The position numbers were made by a program, and so were the translations under genes. Of a stretch of 64,000 nt of DNA, positions 8,198 through 18,476 are shown piece after piece. Every line of letters begins with the position of its first letter. The stretch's first letter is position 1. This DNA comes from Paracoccaceae bacterium. Its GTDB lineage: Bacteria; Pseudomonadota; Alphaproteobacteria; Rhodobacterales; Rhodobacteraceae. The notes beneath the pieces are model-generated. The model searched no databases, had not been told where the DNA came from, and saw only the letters and a list, made by a program, of their open reading frames with translations. The DNA is taken from positions 83,150 through 147,149 of the forward strand of contig JALUYI010000052.1 in NCBI GenBank assembly GCA_027013095.1, written 5' to 3'.

Positions 8198-10870
8198 CTA
8201 ATTTCCGGCCGCGCCACCAGAGGTAAGCTTTTTCAGCGCATAAAGCTGTTCCAGCGCGTCGCGTGGCGACAATTCATCCGGCTCTAACGCCTGAATAGCC
8301 TCAAACAAGGCGTTATGTTCCGCGGGCGGGGACGGCTTTTCAGCACACGCGGCCGAAAACAGCGGTAAATCGTCAATCAGTTTGTGGGCCTTTCCTCCAC
8401 CCTTGCGCTCTCCCTCTTCCAGACGCTCCAGAACGTCGCGGGCACGAGCCACAACCGCGGGAGGCAGGCCGGCAAGGCGCGCCACCTGCACGCCGTAGGA
8501 ACGATCTGCAGCACCCATCTTGACCTCGTGCAAAAAGACCACGTCGCCGTGCCATTCGCGCACCGAAACTGTCACATTCCTTAGCCCGGAAAGTTGCGAA
8601 GAAAGGGACGTAAGTTCATGGTAATGCGTCGCAAACAAGGTTCTGCACCGATTAACGGAATGCAGATACTCAAGCGTTGCCCAAGCGATTGACAGCCCGT
8701 CATAGGTGGCCGTTCCGCGCCCGATCTCGTCGAGAATAACCAGCGCTCCCGGTCCGGCCTGATTAAGAATCGCGGCCGTTTCCACCATTTCCACCATGAA
8801 GGTTGAGCGCCCCCGGGCAAGGTCGTCCGAGGCCCCGACGCGTGAGAACAGCTGTGTCACCACACCGATTGTCGCCGATTTCGCCGGGACAAAGCTGCCG
8901 ATCTGCGCCAGCAGGGCAATCAGCGCATTTTGCCGCAAAAACGTCGACTTGCCGGCCATGTTGGGTCCGGTCAGCAGCCAGATCGCGGCGGATTCTGACT
9001 GATCAGGTGTCAAGTTGCATGAATTCTCGACAAAGGGTGGGTCGCCGGCCTGCCGCAGCGCCATCTCGACCACCGGATGGCGACCGTCGATGATTTCAAA
9101 CTGTTGATCGCGGGTGATTTTCGGCCTGCACCACCCTTCGCCACGCGCAAGATCGGCCAATGCCGTGCTGACATCCAGTTCGGCCAATGCCGCGGCCGTC
9201 TGCCCCAGCGCCGCTGCGTGTTTCAGGACCGCTGTGCGCAACTCCTCAAAAATCCGCATCTCGATTTCCTGCGCGCGCCCGGCAGCGTTCAGGATTCGGG
9301 TTTCCATCTCGGATAAGGCTGTGGTCGTAAACCGAACCGCGTTGGCCGTCGTCTGCCGGTGGCGAAAAGTCTCGGACAAGGGCGGGCTGAGCATCTTTTC
9401 CGCATGCGTGGCAGGCGTCTCAATAAAGTATCCCAACACATTGTTATGTTTAACTTTTAGCGATGAAATCCCGGTCTTATTTGCATAATCCACCTGTAGT
9501 TTTGCGATCACGCTGCGCCCGTCGCTGTTCAGCTGGCGCAATTCATCCAGCTCGGAATCATAGTCGTGGGCGACAAGATTTCCATCGCGTGCAAGCTGCG
9601 GCAGCTCGTCTTTTAGTGCCGTTAATAGCAGATCTTTCAATGCGCCAAGCCCGGTCAGCCGGGATGCGATATCAGCCAGCCCGTCCGGCAGGTTTTCCTG
9701 CGTCAAGGCCTCATAAAGGGCCTCGGCCTGTGTCAGCGCGTTGCGAATGGCTCCAAGGTCACGCGGCCCGCCCCGGCCCAGCGAAAGCCGCCCAAGGGCG
9801 CGGTCCATATCCGGAGTCTGTCGCAGACCTTTGCGCAAGAGGTCGCACAACCGCGCGTCCTCGACCAGAAACGCCACCATATTGAGACGGGATTCCAGAA
9901 TTTCCGGTAACAGCGATGGGCTGTGCAGACGATTGGACAGCAGACGCGCGCCAGCCCCGGTGACGGTGCGGTCAATCGCCGACAGCAATGTCCCGCTCCG
10001 CCCCCCCGAGAGCGAGCGGGTCAGCTCCAGATTTCGTCGGGTTGCGGCGTCGATCTGCATGATCGTGTCGCCGGCCTCCTGAACGGGGGGACGCAGACGT
10101 GGCAGGTTTCCTTTCTGGGTCAGCTCCAGATAGGAGATGATTGCCCCCATTGCCGACAATTCGGCCCGACCAAAATGGCCAAAGCCGTCCAACGCGGTCA
10201 CGCCATAAAGCTCGTGCAACCGCGTGCGCGCATTTTCACTGTCGAAGGCGCTGCGCGGCATCGGTGTCAGCGCGGCCCCGGCCTCGGTGATCAGGTCGCG
10301 CAATCCGTCTGCCAGACCCTCTGGCAACAAGACCTCAGAGGGCATCAGCCGGGCCATTTGCGGGGCGAGCGCGGCCGGCGGACAAACGGTTACGCCGAAA
10401 TCTCCCGTTGACATGTCCGTCCACGCCAAGGCCGTGCTGCCGCGAACATCAACAAAAGATGCCAAGTAGTTGTTTTTACGCGCATTCAGCAAGGTATCCT
10501 CGCTGAGGGTTCCGGGGGTGACAAGGCGCACGACATTCCGTTTGACGACCGCCTTAGCACCCCGCTTGCGCGCCGTGGCCGGATCTTCAAGTTGTTCGCA
10601 AACAGCAACCCGGAAGCCCTTTTTTATCAACGATAAAAGATAACTTTCAGCGGCGTGAACGGGAACTCCACACATGGGAATATCCTGCCCCAGATGCTTG
10701 CCTCGTTTGGTCAGGGCAATGTCTAGTGCGCTTGAGGCCAGAACCGCGTCATCAAAAAACATTTCGTAAAAATCGCCCATGCGGTAGAACAGCAGGGCGT
10801 CCTGATGCGCCTTTTTGATCGCAAGATACTGCGCCATCATGGGCGTTACGTTTTTTCCGCTTGCGCTCAT
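8198..10870 (-). CDS. mutS: DNA mismatch repair ATPase MutS
   Basis: MutS recognises base mismatches and small loops and recruits MutL. At 890 residues it has the full family layout. The N-terminal mismatch-binding domain has the Phe-x-Glu motif seen as [11 protein letters not shown]. The connector, core and clamp domains follow, then the C-terminal ABC-type ATPase with Walker [14 protein letters not shown], the QIGSFVPA region, the signature [15 protein letters not shown], Walker [17 protein letters not shown] and the ATHYHEL switch. The gene stands alone, converging on grpE and diverging from the malic enzyme gene across a 132-base gap. Confidence 0.98.
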   Translation of the reverse strand: MSASGKNVTPMMAQYLAIKKAHQDALLFYRMGDFYEMFFDDAVLASSALDIALTKRGKHLGQDIPMCGVPVHAAESYLLSLIKKGFRVAVCEQLEDPATARKRGAKAVVKRNVVRLVTPGTLSEDTLLNARKNNYLASFVDVRGSTALAWTDMSTGDFGVTVCPPAALAPQMARLMPSEVLLPEGLADGLRDLITEAGAALTPMPRSAFDSENARTRLHELYGVTALDGFGHFGRAELSAMGAIISYLELTQKGNLPRLRPPVQEAGDTIMQIDAATRRNLELTRSLSGGRSGTLLSAIDRTVTGAGARLLSNRLHSPSLLPEILESRLNMVAFLVEDARLCDLLRKGLRQTPDMDRALGRLSLGRGGPRDLGAIRNALTQAEALYEALTQENLPDGLADIASRLTGLGALKDLLLTALKDELPQLARDGNLVAHDYDSELDELRQLNSDGRSVIAKLQVDYANKTGISSLKVKHNNVLGYFIETPATHAEKMLSPPLSETFRHRQTTANAVRFTTTALSEMETRILNAAGRAQEIEMRIFEELRTAVLKHAAALGQTAAALAELDVSTALADLARGEGWCRPKITRDQQFEIIDGRHPVVEMALRQAGDPPFVENSCNLTPDQSESAAIWLLTGPNMAGKSTFLRQNALIALLAQIGSFVPAKSATIGVVTQLFSRVGASDDLARGRSTFMVEMVETAAILNQAGPGALVILDEIGRGTATYDGLSIAWATLEYLHSVNRCRTLFATHYHELTSLSSQLSGLRNVTVSVREWHGDVVFLHEVKMGAADRSYGVQVARLAGLPPAVVARARDVLERLEEGERKGGGKAHKLIDDLPLFSAACAEKPSPPAEHNALFEAIQALEPDELSPRDALEQLYALKKLTSGGAAGN

Positions 10871-11002
10871 TCTTTTCCCACAGGTTCTGATCTTTCTGAT
10901 CTACACTGGCACCGGGATGCGTTAAAGCACAAACCGACCGGTTATTGTCGTGCGCCAGTCGCCGGTGTATGAGGGGTGTGATGCAAAAGGAACACTATAT
11001 AA

Positions 11003-13261
11003 ATGGCCAAGAATTCCAAGGTAACTGACGACGAGGCGCTGGCCTATCATCTGAATCCCAAACCCGGCAAGCTGGAAATCCTTGCTTCGACCCCAATGAC
11101 CACGCAGCGCGATCTGTCACTGGCCTATTCGCCGGGGGTTGCGGCGCCGGTTCAGGCGATCGCTGACAATCCGGCGCTGGCCTATGATTATACCACCAAG
11201 GGAAACATGGTCGGGGTGATTACAAACGGTTCGGCAATTCTCGGGATGGGAAATCTGGGGGCCCTGGCCGCCAAGCCCGTCATGGAGGGAAAATCCGTTC
11301 TTTTCAAACGGTTCGCGGATATTAATTCAATAGACCTTGAGCTGGATACGCAGGATCCGGACGAGATTGTAAACGCGGTCAAGCTGATGGGTGCGTGTTT
11401 CGGCGGGATCAATCTTGAGGATATCAAGGCGCCGGAATGTTTTATTATCGAGCAACGCCTGAAAGAGTTGATGGATATTCCGGTGTTTCACGACGATCAG
11501 CATGGCACGGCGGTGATTTGCGCGGCGGGCTTGATCAACGCGCTCTACCTCTCGGATAAAAAGATCGAGGAGTGCCGCATTGTCGTTAACGGTGCAGGCG
11601 CGGCCGGGATTGCCTGTCTGGAGCTGATCAAGGCCCTTGGCGCAAAAAACGAGAATTGTATTCTCTGCGATACCAAGGGGGTCATTTATCAGGGCCGCAG
11701 CGAGGGGATGAACCAGTGGAAATCAGCCCATGCCGCAAAGACGGATCTGCGCACCCTCCAAGAGGCGATGGAGGGGGCCGACGTGTTCCTCGGCGTGTCG
11801 GCCAAAGGCGTTGTGACGCAGGACATGGTCGCTGCAATGGCGCCTGATCCGGTCATTTTTGCGATGGCAAACCCTGATCCCGAGATCACTCCAGAGGAGG
11901 CCCATGCCGTCCGAGAGGATGCAATCGTCGCCACGGGACGTTCGGATTATCCCAATCAAGTCAACAATGTACTGGGCTTTCCTTATCTATTTCGCGGAGC
12001 GCTGGATATCCATGCGCGGGCGATAAATGACGAAATGAAAATCGCCTGCGCGCATGCACTGGCTGAGTTGGCTCGCCAAGATGTGCCCGACGAAGTGGCG
12101 ATGGCCTATGGGACGACCATGACCTTTGGCCGCGATTACATCCTGCCGACGCCATTTGATCCGCGACTGATCCATGTCGTCCCGCCGGCGGTTGCCAAGG
12201 CCGGGATGGACACCGGTTGCGCGCGCCGCCCGATCATCGATATGGAGGCTTATGAGCTGTCTCTGAAGGCGCGTCTTGACCCGACGGCCTCGATCCTTCA
12301 GGCGCTTTATACCCGGGCGCGCAACGCACAGGCACGGATGATCTTTGCCGAGGGTGATGATCCGCGGGTGTTGCGGGCGGCTGTCTCTTATGTGCGATCA
12401 GGGCTGGGGCAGGCCGTTGTGGTGGACCGCGAGGCTGATGTCAAACGCCGCCTGTCTGAGGCCGGCCTTGGCGATGCCTATGATGAAATCGAGGTCGTGA
12501 ACGCCGCGAACACGCCCTATCTCGAAGAATTTAAATCATATCTTTACAGCAGGTTACAGCGAAAAGGTTATGATATGCATGATTGTCATCGCCTGGCTTC
12601 AAGGGATCGGCATGTCTTTGCGGCCTTGATGCTGGCGCATGGGCAGGGCGATGGGATGGTGACCGGGGCGACGCGAAAATCGGCGCAGGTTCTGCAGATG
12701 ATCAACCATGTGTTTGATGCCAATGCCAGCGACGGTGCCGTCGGCGTGACGGCGGTTTTGTTGCGCGGGCGGCTGGTTCTGATTGCCGACACCTTGGTGC
12801 ACGAGTGGCCCGAAGAAGAGGATTTGGCGGATATTGCCGAGCGGGCAGCATATGTGGCGCGCTCGCTTGGGCTTGAGCCGCGAGTGGCCTTTGTCAGCTT
12901 TTCAAACTTTGGCTATCCGGTGTCGGAACGGGCCGAGAAAATGCATCTGGCGCCCGGCGTTCTGGACCGGCGTGGGGTCGATTTCGAATATGATGGCGAG
13001 ATGACCGCCGATGTTGCCCTGAACCCTGACGTTCTGGCCCAATACCCGTTTTGCCGTCTGTCGGGGCCGGCAAATATACTGGTGGTTCCGGCGCGGCATT
13101 CGGCCTCGATTTCGGTCAAGTTGCTGCAGGAAATGGGAGGCGCAACGGTCATTGGCCCGATCCTTACCGGAATTGAGAAATCGGTTCAACTTTGCTCGAC
13201 AACCTCAAAGGAAACCGAGATTTTACACATGGCGGTGATGGCTGCCTGCAAGGTGGCGTAA
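11003..13261 (+). CDS. maeB: NADP-dependent malic enzyme with C-terminal phosphotransacetylase-like domain
   Basis: The enzyme decarboxylates malate to pyruvate with NADP+ reduction, linking the TCA cycle to acetyl-CoA and NADPH supply. The 752-residue product is the large two-domain MaeB type. Residues 1 to about 430 are the malic domain (SLAYSPGVAAPV, DYTTKGNMVGVITNGSA, FHDDQHGTAVI, and the Rossmann motif VNGAGAAGIACLEL). The remainder is a PTA_PTB domain (ILQALYTRARNAQARMIFAEG and later VTGATRKSAQVLQMI), usually thought to be regulatory and bound by acetyl-CoA rather than catalytic. Its TAA stop overlaps the ATG of the next kinase gene, indicating translational coupling. Confidence 0.95.
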   Translation: MAKNSKVTDDEALAYHLNPKPGKLEILASTPMTTQRDLSLAYSPGVAAPVQAIADNPALAYDYTTKGNMVGVITNGSAILGMGNLGALAAKPVMEGKSVLFKRFADINSIDLELDTQDPDEIVNAVKLMGACFGGINLEDIKAPECFIIEQRLKELMDIPVFHDDQHGTAVICAAGLINALYLSDKKIEECRIVVNGAGAAGIACLELIKALGAKNENCILCDTKGVIYQGRSEGMNQWKSAHAAKTDLRTLQEAMEGADVFLGVSAKGVVTQDMVAAMAPDPVIFAMANPDPEITPEEAHAVREDAIVATGRSDYPNQVNNVLGFPYLFRGALDIHARAINDEMKIACAHALAELARQDVPDEVAMAYGTTMTFGRDYILPTPFDPRLIHVVPPAVAKAGMDTGCARRPIIDMEAYELSLKARLDPTASILQALYTRARNAQARMIFAEGDDPRVLRAAVSYVRSGLGQAVVVDREADVKRRLSEAGLGDAYDEIEVVNAANTPYLEEFKSYLYSRLQRKGYDMHDCHRLASRDRHVFAALMLAHGQGDGMVTGATRKSAQVLQMINHVFDANASDGAVGVTAVLLRGRLVLIADTLVHEWPEEEDLADIAERAAYVARSLGLEPRVAFVSFSNFGYPVSERAEKMHLAPGVLDRRGVDFEYDGEMTADVALNPDVLAQYPFCRLSGPANILVVPARHSASISVKLLQEMGGATVIGPILTGIEKSVQLCSTTSKETEILHMAVMAACKVA

Positions 13262-14148
13262 TGGCGATTTACAACCTCGGATCGATCAACGCCGACCATT
13301 TCTATGACGTTCCCCACCTGCCAGCCGCCGGAGAAACGCTGGCCGCAGTTGGGCACCGGCGCGGGCTGGGCGGCAAGGGGGCCAACCAGTCGATTGCGGC
13401 GGCGCATGGCGGTGCGACAGTCCATCATATCGGCGCCGTTGGCGAGGACGGTGCATGGGCAATTGCTGAAATGCGGGCGCATGGTGTCGGGGTTGAGCAT
13501 ATCGTGCAGTTGGATATTCCCACCGGACATGCAATTATCAATGTCGATCGCACCGGGGAAAACGCGATCGTGATTTTCAGTTCGGCCAACGTGGCGCAGA
13601 AAAAATCCGGGATTGCCGCGGCATTGGATCAGGCCAGCGCAAGGGATTTTCTGTTATTGCAAAATGAGACCAACCACGTCCGCTTTGCCGCAGAATATGC
13701 CAAAAGCAAAGGCCTGCACGTGGTTTATTCGGCCGCCCCGTTTGATTCAAACCGGGTCAAGGAGGTTTTGTCCTACGTTGACACGCTGGTTTTGAACGAG
13801 GTTGAGGCGCAACATCTGGCCGAGGCGCTGGGCGTGACCCCCGAGCGACTGCCGGTCGCCGGGGTTCTGGTTACCCGCGGCGCCAAAGGAGCCAGCTATC
13901 AGGCCTCTGGGCACAAGACCGAGGTTCCGGCCTTTGCCGTAAAGGCGGTGGATACGACGGGGGCCGGGGACACCTATCTGGGATTTTTCGTTGCCGGTCT
14001 GGATGCCGGTCTGGATATCAAGGGTGCCATGACCTTTGCCGCGGCGGGCTCGGCGTTGCAGGTCACACGAAAGGGCACGGCGGATGCAATCCCGTCTCTA
14101 ACCGAGGTTCGCGATTTTCTTGAGGAAAATCACGCCTCACAAGGCTAA
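13261..14148 (+). CDS. PfkB-family sugar kinase, ribokinase-like
   Basis: The 295-residue product is a ribokinase-fold (PfkB) carbohydrate kinase. It shows the first PfkB signature region [18 protein letters not shown] and the second signature DTTGAGDTY at 231-239, in which Asp237 is the expected catalytic base. NEVEAQHL and VTRGAKGA are typical of ribokinases. The closest functional class is RbsK, but the substrate cannot be fixed from sequence, and no ribose transporter or nucleoside hydrolase is nearby. The ATG overlaps the maeB stop (TAATG). The 3' end overlaps the convergent dnaJ stop codon by four bases, leaving no room for a separate terminator. Confidence 0.9.
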   Translation: MAIYNLGSINADHFYDVPHLPAAGETLAAVGHRRGLGGKGANQSIAAAHGGATVHHIGAVGEDGAWAIAEMRAHGVGVEHIVQLDIPTGHAIINVDRTGENAIVIFSSANVAQKKSGIAAALDQASARDFLLLQNETNHVRFAAEYAKSKGLHVVYSAAPFDSNRVKEVLSYVDTLVLNEVEAQHLAEALGVTPERLPVAGVLVTRGAKGASYQASGHKTEVPAFAVKAVDTTGAGDTYLGFFVAGLDAGLDIKGAMTFAAAGSALQVTRKGTADAIPSLTEVRDFLEENHASQG

Positions 14149-15287
14149 GCCGATCCCTTCATTCCGTCCCAGAACGTCTTGACTTTACTGAAAAAATTGA
14201 TGCTGTGCGGATGGTTCTCAGCGCTGAGTTTTTCAAACTCACGCAACAGGTCTTTTTGTTTTGCCGACAGGTTCACCGGCGTTTCAACGGCAAGCTCGAT
14301 ATAAAGATCTCCGGGTGCGCCGCCCCTGAGCGAGGGGATTCCCTTGCCACGCAGGCGCATTTGTTTGCCGCTTTGGCTGCCGGCCGGAATCTTGACCCGG
14401 CTGCGGCCGCCGTCGATGGTCGGGGCCTCGATCTCGCCACCAAGGGCCGCAGTGGTAAAGGACACCGGGATGCGGCAGAACAGATTCTGGCCTTCGCGTT
14501 CAAAGATCGGGTGATCCTGAACCTCGATAAAAATGTAAAGATCCCCGGAGGGGCCACCGCGCATCCCTGCCTCGCCCTCGCCCGAGAGGCGGATTCGGGT
14601 ACCGGTTTCGACCCCGGCGGGGATGTTGACCGAAAGCGCGCGTTCTTTTTGCTGTCGGCCCGAGCCGCCGCAGGATTTGCACGGATTGTTGATGATCTGT
14701 CCGCGACCACCACAGGTCGGGCAGGTTCGTTCGACGGTGAAAAACCCTTGTTGGGCACGAACCTTGCCCATGCCCGAACAGGTTGGGCAGTTCGAAGGTT
14801 CGGAGCCGCCTGCAGCTCCCGTGCCCCGACAATCGTCGCAGGAGACCGAGCTTTGCACCGTGATGGTTCGATGTTTGCCCTGATAGGCCTCTTCAAGGGT
14901 GACGCTGAGGTTATATCGCAGGTCGGACCCGCGGGTTGCGCGCTGGCCACCGCCGCGGCCGCCGCCCATGAAGTCACCAAAGAGGTCTTCGAAAACGTCG
15001 GAAAATGCCGAGGTAAAGTCGCCGCCCCCATGTCCAAATCCATGCGGGCCTGCGCCGCCGCCTTCGAACGCCGCATGGCCAAAGCGATCATAAGCGGCCT
15101 TTTTGTTGGCGTCTTTCAGGACGTCATAGGCCTCGTTCACTTCCTTGAACTGGCTTTCCGCGGCAGGATTGTCCTTGTTTCGGTCGGGGTGAAGCTCCAT
15201 CGCTTTTTTGCGATAGGCTTTTTTCAACTCGGATTCGCTTGCCCCTCTGGAGACGCCCAGTATTTCGTAATAATCGCGTTTGGACAT
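14145..15287 (-). CDS. dnaJ: molecular chaperone DnaJ
   Basis: DnaJ (Hsp40) delivers substrates to DnaK and stimulates its ATPase. The 380-residue product from the ATG at 15287 starts [12 protein letters not shown]. The J-domain has the HPD motif within [12 protein letters not shown], followed by a Gly/Phe-rich linker, four CxxCxGxG zinc-finger repeats ([33 protein letters not shown]) and the C-terminal substrate-binding domains. An ATG nine bases upstream (15296) is also in frame; I prefer the inner one because of the N-terminus and the spacing of the GGCGGGA sequence. The gene lies downstream of dnaK, separated by a hairpin. Confidence 0.97.
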   Translation of the reverse strand: MSKRDYYEILGVSRGASESELKKAYRKKAMELHPDRNKDNPAAESQFKEVNEAYDVLKDANKKAAYDRFGHAAFEGGGAGPHGFGHGGGDFTSAFSDVFEDLFGDFMGGGRGGGQRATRGSDLRYNLSVTLEEAYQGKHRTITVQSSVSCDDCRGTGAAGGSEPSNCPTCSGMGKVRAQQGFFTVERTCPTCGGRGQIINNPCKSCGGSGRQQKERALSVNIPAGVETGTRIRLSGEGEAGMRGGPSGDLYIFIEVQDHPIFEREGQNLFCRIPVSFTTAALGGEIEAPTIDGGRSRVKIPAGSQSGKQMRLRGKGIPSLRGGAPGDLYIELAVETPVNLSAKQKDLLREFEKLSAENHPHSINFFSKVKTFWDGMKGSA

Positions 15288-15305
15288 TGGATTCATCCCG
15301 CCGGG

Positions 15306-15331
15306 AATAAAGTCGGCCCCGAAGGGCCGAC
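15306..15331 (-). terminator. intercistronic hairpin between dnaK and dnaJ (attenuator-like)
   Basis: Read on the minus strand, GTCGGCCC-TTCG-GGGCCGAC is a perfect eight-base-pair stem closed by a C(UUCG)G tetraloop, an exceptionally stable loop, followed directly by TTTATT. It sits 22 bases after the dnaK stop and just upstream of the dnaJ ribosome-binding region. This looks like a partial terminator or an mRNA-stability element that lowers dnaJ expression relative to dnaK. The stem and tract are seen; the role is inferred. Confidence 0.75.
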
Positions 15332-15353
15332 AAAGTGGTTAGATTTCAGGAGA

Positions 15354-17273
15354 TTACGAGCGTTTCTTGTCGTCTCCAAGATCCTCGAAATCGGCGTCAA
15401 CGATGTCTTCGTCAACCGGGCTGGGGCCGCCCTCGTCGTTTTCGACCTCTGTCTCGCCACTTTCGGCCTGAGCTTTATAAATCGCTTCGCCCAACTTCAT
15501 GGCGGCCTCGGTCAGATCCTGACTGAGCGACTTGATCTTGGCCGTGTCGTCTGAATCCAACACCTCTTCGAGCGCCTTCATCGACAGCTCGATAACCTCG
15601 ACGGTCGAGGGGTCGACCTTGTCGGAATGGTCCTCAAGCGACTTTTTGGTGCTGTGGATCAGGCTTTCGGCCTGATTCTTGGCCTCGACCAGCTCTTTGC
15701 GCTCTTTGTCCGCTTCGGCGTTTTCCTCGGCGTCCTTCACCATCTTTTCGATGTCTTCATCGGATAGGCCGCCGCTGGCCTGGATGGTGATTTTCTGCTC
15801 CTTATTCGTGCCCTTGTCCTTGGCCGAGACCGAGACGATGCCGTTGGCGTCGATATCAAAGGTAACCTCGATCTGGGGCAGACCGCGCGGCGCCGGGGGG
15901 ATTTCTTCGAGGTTGAACTGGCCGAGCAGCTTGTTGTCGGCGGCCATTTCGCGCTCACCCTGGAAAACCCGGATGGTGACAGCGTTCTGGTTGTCCTCGG
16001 CGGTCGAGAAGACCTGAGACTTTTTCGTCGGGATCGTCGTGTTGCGGTCGATGAGGCGGGTGAACACGCCGCCAAGCGTTTCGATCCCGAGGCTCAGCGG
16101 GGTCACGTCGAGCAGAACCACGTCCTTGACGTCGCCCTGCAGCACGCCGGCCTGAATGGCGGCGCCGAGCGCCACGACCTCGTCGGGGTTCACGCCTTTA
16201 TGCGGCTCTTTGCCGAAGAATTTGGTCACTTCTTCGATCACTTTGGGCATCCGGGACATGCCGCCGACCAGCACGATCTCGTCGATGTCGCCCTTGGTCA
16301 GACCGGCGTCTTTGAGGGCCGCTTGACAGGGTTTCATCGTGCGTTTGATCAGATCGGAAACGAGGCTTTCCAGCTTGGCACGGGTCAGCTTTAACACGAG
16401 GTGCAGCGGTTGGCCGCCGTTCGGATCCATCGAGATGAACGGTTGGTTGATTTCGGTCTGAGCGGCGCTGGACAGTTCAATCTTGGCCTTTTCGGCGGCC
16501 TCTTTCAGCCGTTGCAGGGCCATTTTGTCCTTGGTCAGGTCAACGCCGTTTTCCTTTTTGAATTCAGCCGCGAGATACTCGACGATGCGCATGTCGAAAT
16601 CCTCGCCGCCGAGAAAGGTGTCGCCGTTGGTGGATTTCACCTCGAACAACCCGTCGTCAATTTCCAGAACCGAGACGTCGAACGTGCCGCCGCCGAGGTC
16701 GTAAACCACGATCGTCTTGCCGCCTTCCTTGTCCAGCCCATAGGCCAAGGCCGCTGCGGTCGGTTCGTTGATGATCCGTAGCACGTCAAGGCCGGCGATT
16801 TTACCCGCGTCCTTGGTTGCCTGACGCTGGGCGTCGTTGAAATAGGCGGGGACGGTGATGACTGCCTCGCTGACGGTTTCGCCAAGGTAGCTTTCGGCGG
16901 TCTCTTTCATTTTCCCGAGGATAAAGGCCGACACTTGGCTGGGCGAGTATTTCTCACCCCGCGCTTCGACCCAGGCGTCACCGTTCTTGCCCTCGATAAT
17001 CTTGAACGGCACCATTTTCCGGTCTTTTTCCACCGTCGGGTCGCTAAAGCGTCGTCCGATCAGGCGTTTGATCGCAAACAGGGTGTTTTGCGGGTTTGTG
17101 ACGGCCTGCCGTTTGGCGGCCTGCCCGACGAGGCGCTCATCGTCGGTAAAGGCGACGATTGACGGCGTGGTGCGCGCGCCCTCTGAGTTTTCGATTACCT
17201 TTGGTTGCGCTCCATCCATGATTGCAACGCAGGAGTTGGTGGTTCCGAGGTCAATACCAATTACCTTAGCCAT
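15354..17273 (-). CDS. dnaK: molecular chaperone DnaK (Hsp70)
   Basis: DnaK is the ATP-dependent Hsp70 chaperone working with DnaJ and GrpE. From the ATG at 17273 the product has 639 residues, the family length; the upstream in-frame extension is 5' leader. It begins [17 protein letters not shown], with the second phosphate loop [15 protein letters not shown] and the adenosine motif [13 protein letters not shown]. The linker [16 protein letters not shown] leads to the substrate-binding domain and helical lid, and the tail is acidic and Gly/Asp-rich, ending [11 protein letters not shown] sigma-32-type promoter lies about 115-140 bases upstream. Confidence 0.98.
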   Translation of the reverse strand: MAKVIGIDLGTTNSCVAIMDGAQPKVIENSEGARTTPSIVAFTDDERLVGQAAKRQAVTNPQNTLFAIKRLIGRRFSDPTVEKDRKMVPFKIIEGKNGDAWVEARGEKYSPSQVSAFILGKMKETAESYLGETVSEAVITVPAYFNDAQRQATKDAGKIAGLDVLRIINEPTAAALAYGLDKEGGKTIVVYDLGGGTFDVSVLEIDDGLFEVKSTNGDTFLGGEDFDMRIVEYLAAEFKKENGVDLTKDKMALQRLKEAAEKAKIELSSAAQTEINQPFISMDPNGGQPLHLVLKLTRAKLESLVSDLIKRTMKPCQAALKDAGLTKGDIDEIVLVGGMSRMPKVIEEVTKFFGKEPHKGVNPDEVVALGAAIQAGVLQGDVKDVVLLDVTPLSLGIETLGGVFTRLIDRNTTIPTKKSQVFSTAEDNQNAVTIRVFQGEREMAADNKLLGQFNLEEIPPAPRGLPQIEVTFDIDANGIVSVSAKDKGTNKEQKITIQASGGLSDEDIEKMVKDAEENAEADKERKELVEAKNQAESLIHSTKKSLEDHSDKVDPSTVEVIELSMKALEEVLDSDDTAKIKSLSQDLTEAAMKLGEAIYKAQAESGETEVENDEGGPSPVDEDIVDADFEDLGDDKKRS

Positions 17274-17386
17274 TTTCGATAGCCCTTTCCTAGCGGCGAT
17301 ATATGAAACGGCAGACCCGCATAGCGGCCTCTGCCATCTGATCCCAATGGCCAACGCGGTTTTGAGCCGGCCATCATTTGAGGCGT

Positions 17387-17415
17387 ATATATGTTCGGCC
17401 TCCTGTGGCTGCAAG
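17387..17415 (-). promoter_or_regulatory. predicted sigma-32 (RpoH) heat-shock promoter of dnaK
   Basis: On the minus strand CTTG (17415-17412) is followed by an 18-base spacer and CATATAT (17393-17387), with ACG next. This fits the alphaproteobacterial RpoH consensus CTTG-N17/18-CYTATNT closely, with one mismatch at the Y position. It would give a 5' leader of roughly 110 bases to dnaK. No CIRCE element is seen, so dnaK induction here is probably RpoH-driven. The motif match is read from sequence; use is inferred. Confidence 0.65.
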
Positions 17416-17513
17416 CGTTCCGGCGTGTAAAAAAATGCGATATTTGCGCGAAAACGCCACTGTTTCCGTCGATTTTTGTCGACTCGGCGTGAATCCCGGC
17501 CGTTGTGGTTTCG

Positions 17514-18332
17514 TTAACGTGCGCTCTTGCTGGCGGATGCGTGCTGACGGGCAAAAAATTCACCCATCATGCCGATGATCAGAATGGTGCCGCTGAAATA
17601 GACCGGATACATGATCGAGGTGTTGTGCGGTGTATAGTTTATGAACGCCGCACCCCGCGCCTGATCAATGGTGTGAAACAGCGGATTCCACGCAAAATAG
17701 GGCAGAATCGCCGCAGGCAGGTTGTTGGCGGCAAACATCTTGCCGCTGGCAATCATGTTGGCGCGGGAATAAAGCATCGTCCCGATTGAGGCAAAGCTGG
17801 GCGCAAGTGGTTTCAGCGACAGGAAAATCAGGCCAATGGTCAGACCGCTGAACCAGGCCAGCAGGAACGCCAGAAACACGCCACCGGGATCCTCAATCAC
17901 CACCGGGGCAAAGGCGACATCGGCGACGAAAAGAATGACCAGCATCGACAGCAGTTGCAAATAGAGCGTGGACAGGGCCGATGAAGCAATCCCCAGAAAC
18001 GTCGTCATCGGGGCGTGCTGCATGATCGGCGAGGCTGGCCCCTCGGAATTGACCACCGCACCCATCGTTTTGGTATGGGTCATGAACATGAAGATTCCGG
18101 TCATCAGAAACATCAGAAAATCGCCGCGAATAGCCGAAGCGCGGCGCCCGAACACGGTGAACATGATATAAAAGACAAGGATCAGCATGACCGACTGCAT
18201 GATATTTGCCGCCAGCGCCTTTAACGGGTTGCCACCTTTCTTGACCACCTTGCGCACGGTTGTGTGGTAAAGAAGGCTGCCAAAGCGTACCAGCACCCAT
18301 ATTCCGGAATAGTTTCTCTCGTGGTGTAGCAT
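17514..18332 (-). CDS. ABC-2 type polysaccharide export permease (KpsM-like)
   Basis: The 272-residue product is an integral membrane protein with about six hydrophobic segments (for example around residues 45-65, 75-90, 110-140, 150-175 and 235-260), the pattern of ABC-2 permeases. The N-terminal amphipathic region (RFGSLLYHTTVRKVVKKGG) and the motif ANNLPAAILPYFAWNPLFHTIDQAR resemble KpsM/Wzm/RkpT capsule and O-antigen export permeases. Its ATPase partner (KpsT/Wzt type) is not in the window. It diverges from cysQ; a TATAAT hexamer sits at 18371-18376 in the 144-base region between them. Which glycan it exports is unknown; the nearby glycan genes suggest a capsule or exopolysaccharide. Confidence 0.75.
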   Translation of the reverse strand: MLHHERNYSGIWVLVRFGSLLYHTTVRKVVKKGGNPLKALAANIMQSVMLILVFYIMFTVFGRRASAIRGDFLMFLMTGIFMFMTHTKTMGAVVNSEGPASPIMQHAPMTTFLGIASSALSTLYLQLLSMLVILFVADVAFAPVVIEDPGGVFLAFLLAWFSGLTIGLIFLSLKPLAPSFASIGTMLYSRANMIASGKMFAANNLPAAILPYFAWNPLFHTIDQARGAAFINYTPHNTSIMYPVYFSGTILIIGMMGEFFARQHASASKSAR

Positions 18333-18476
18333 CGCGTCTGCCTGCCTGTTCCGCCGATTTCCCGGTCTATTATAATGTGAAACCTTGCCGTCCGATTAAC
18401 TGCGCAGCATAAGGGTGAAAAGAAAACATTTCAAGAATTGGCGCAGTCGCAGCGGACCAGAAGACAGGAGTCGGAA

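Noticed and set aside
14205..15554. 449-codon open frame on the plus strand opposite dnaJ
   Set aside because: It is the antisense shadow of the GC-rich dnaJ gene; its translation resembles no family I know, while dnaJ on the other strand has every motif.
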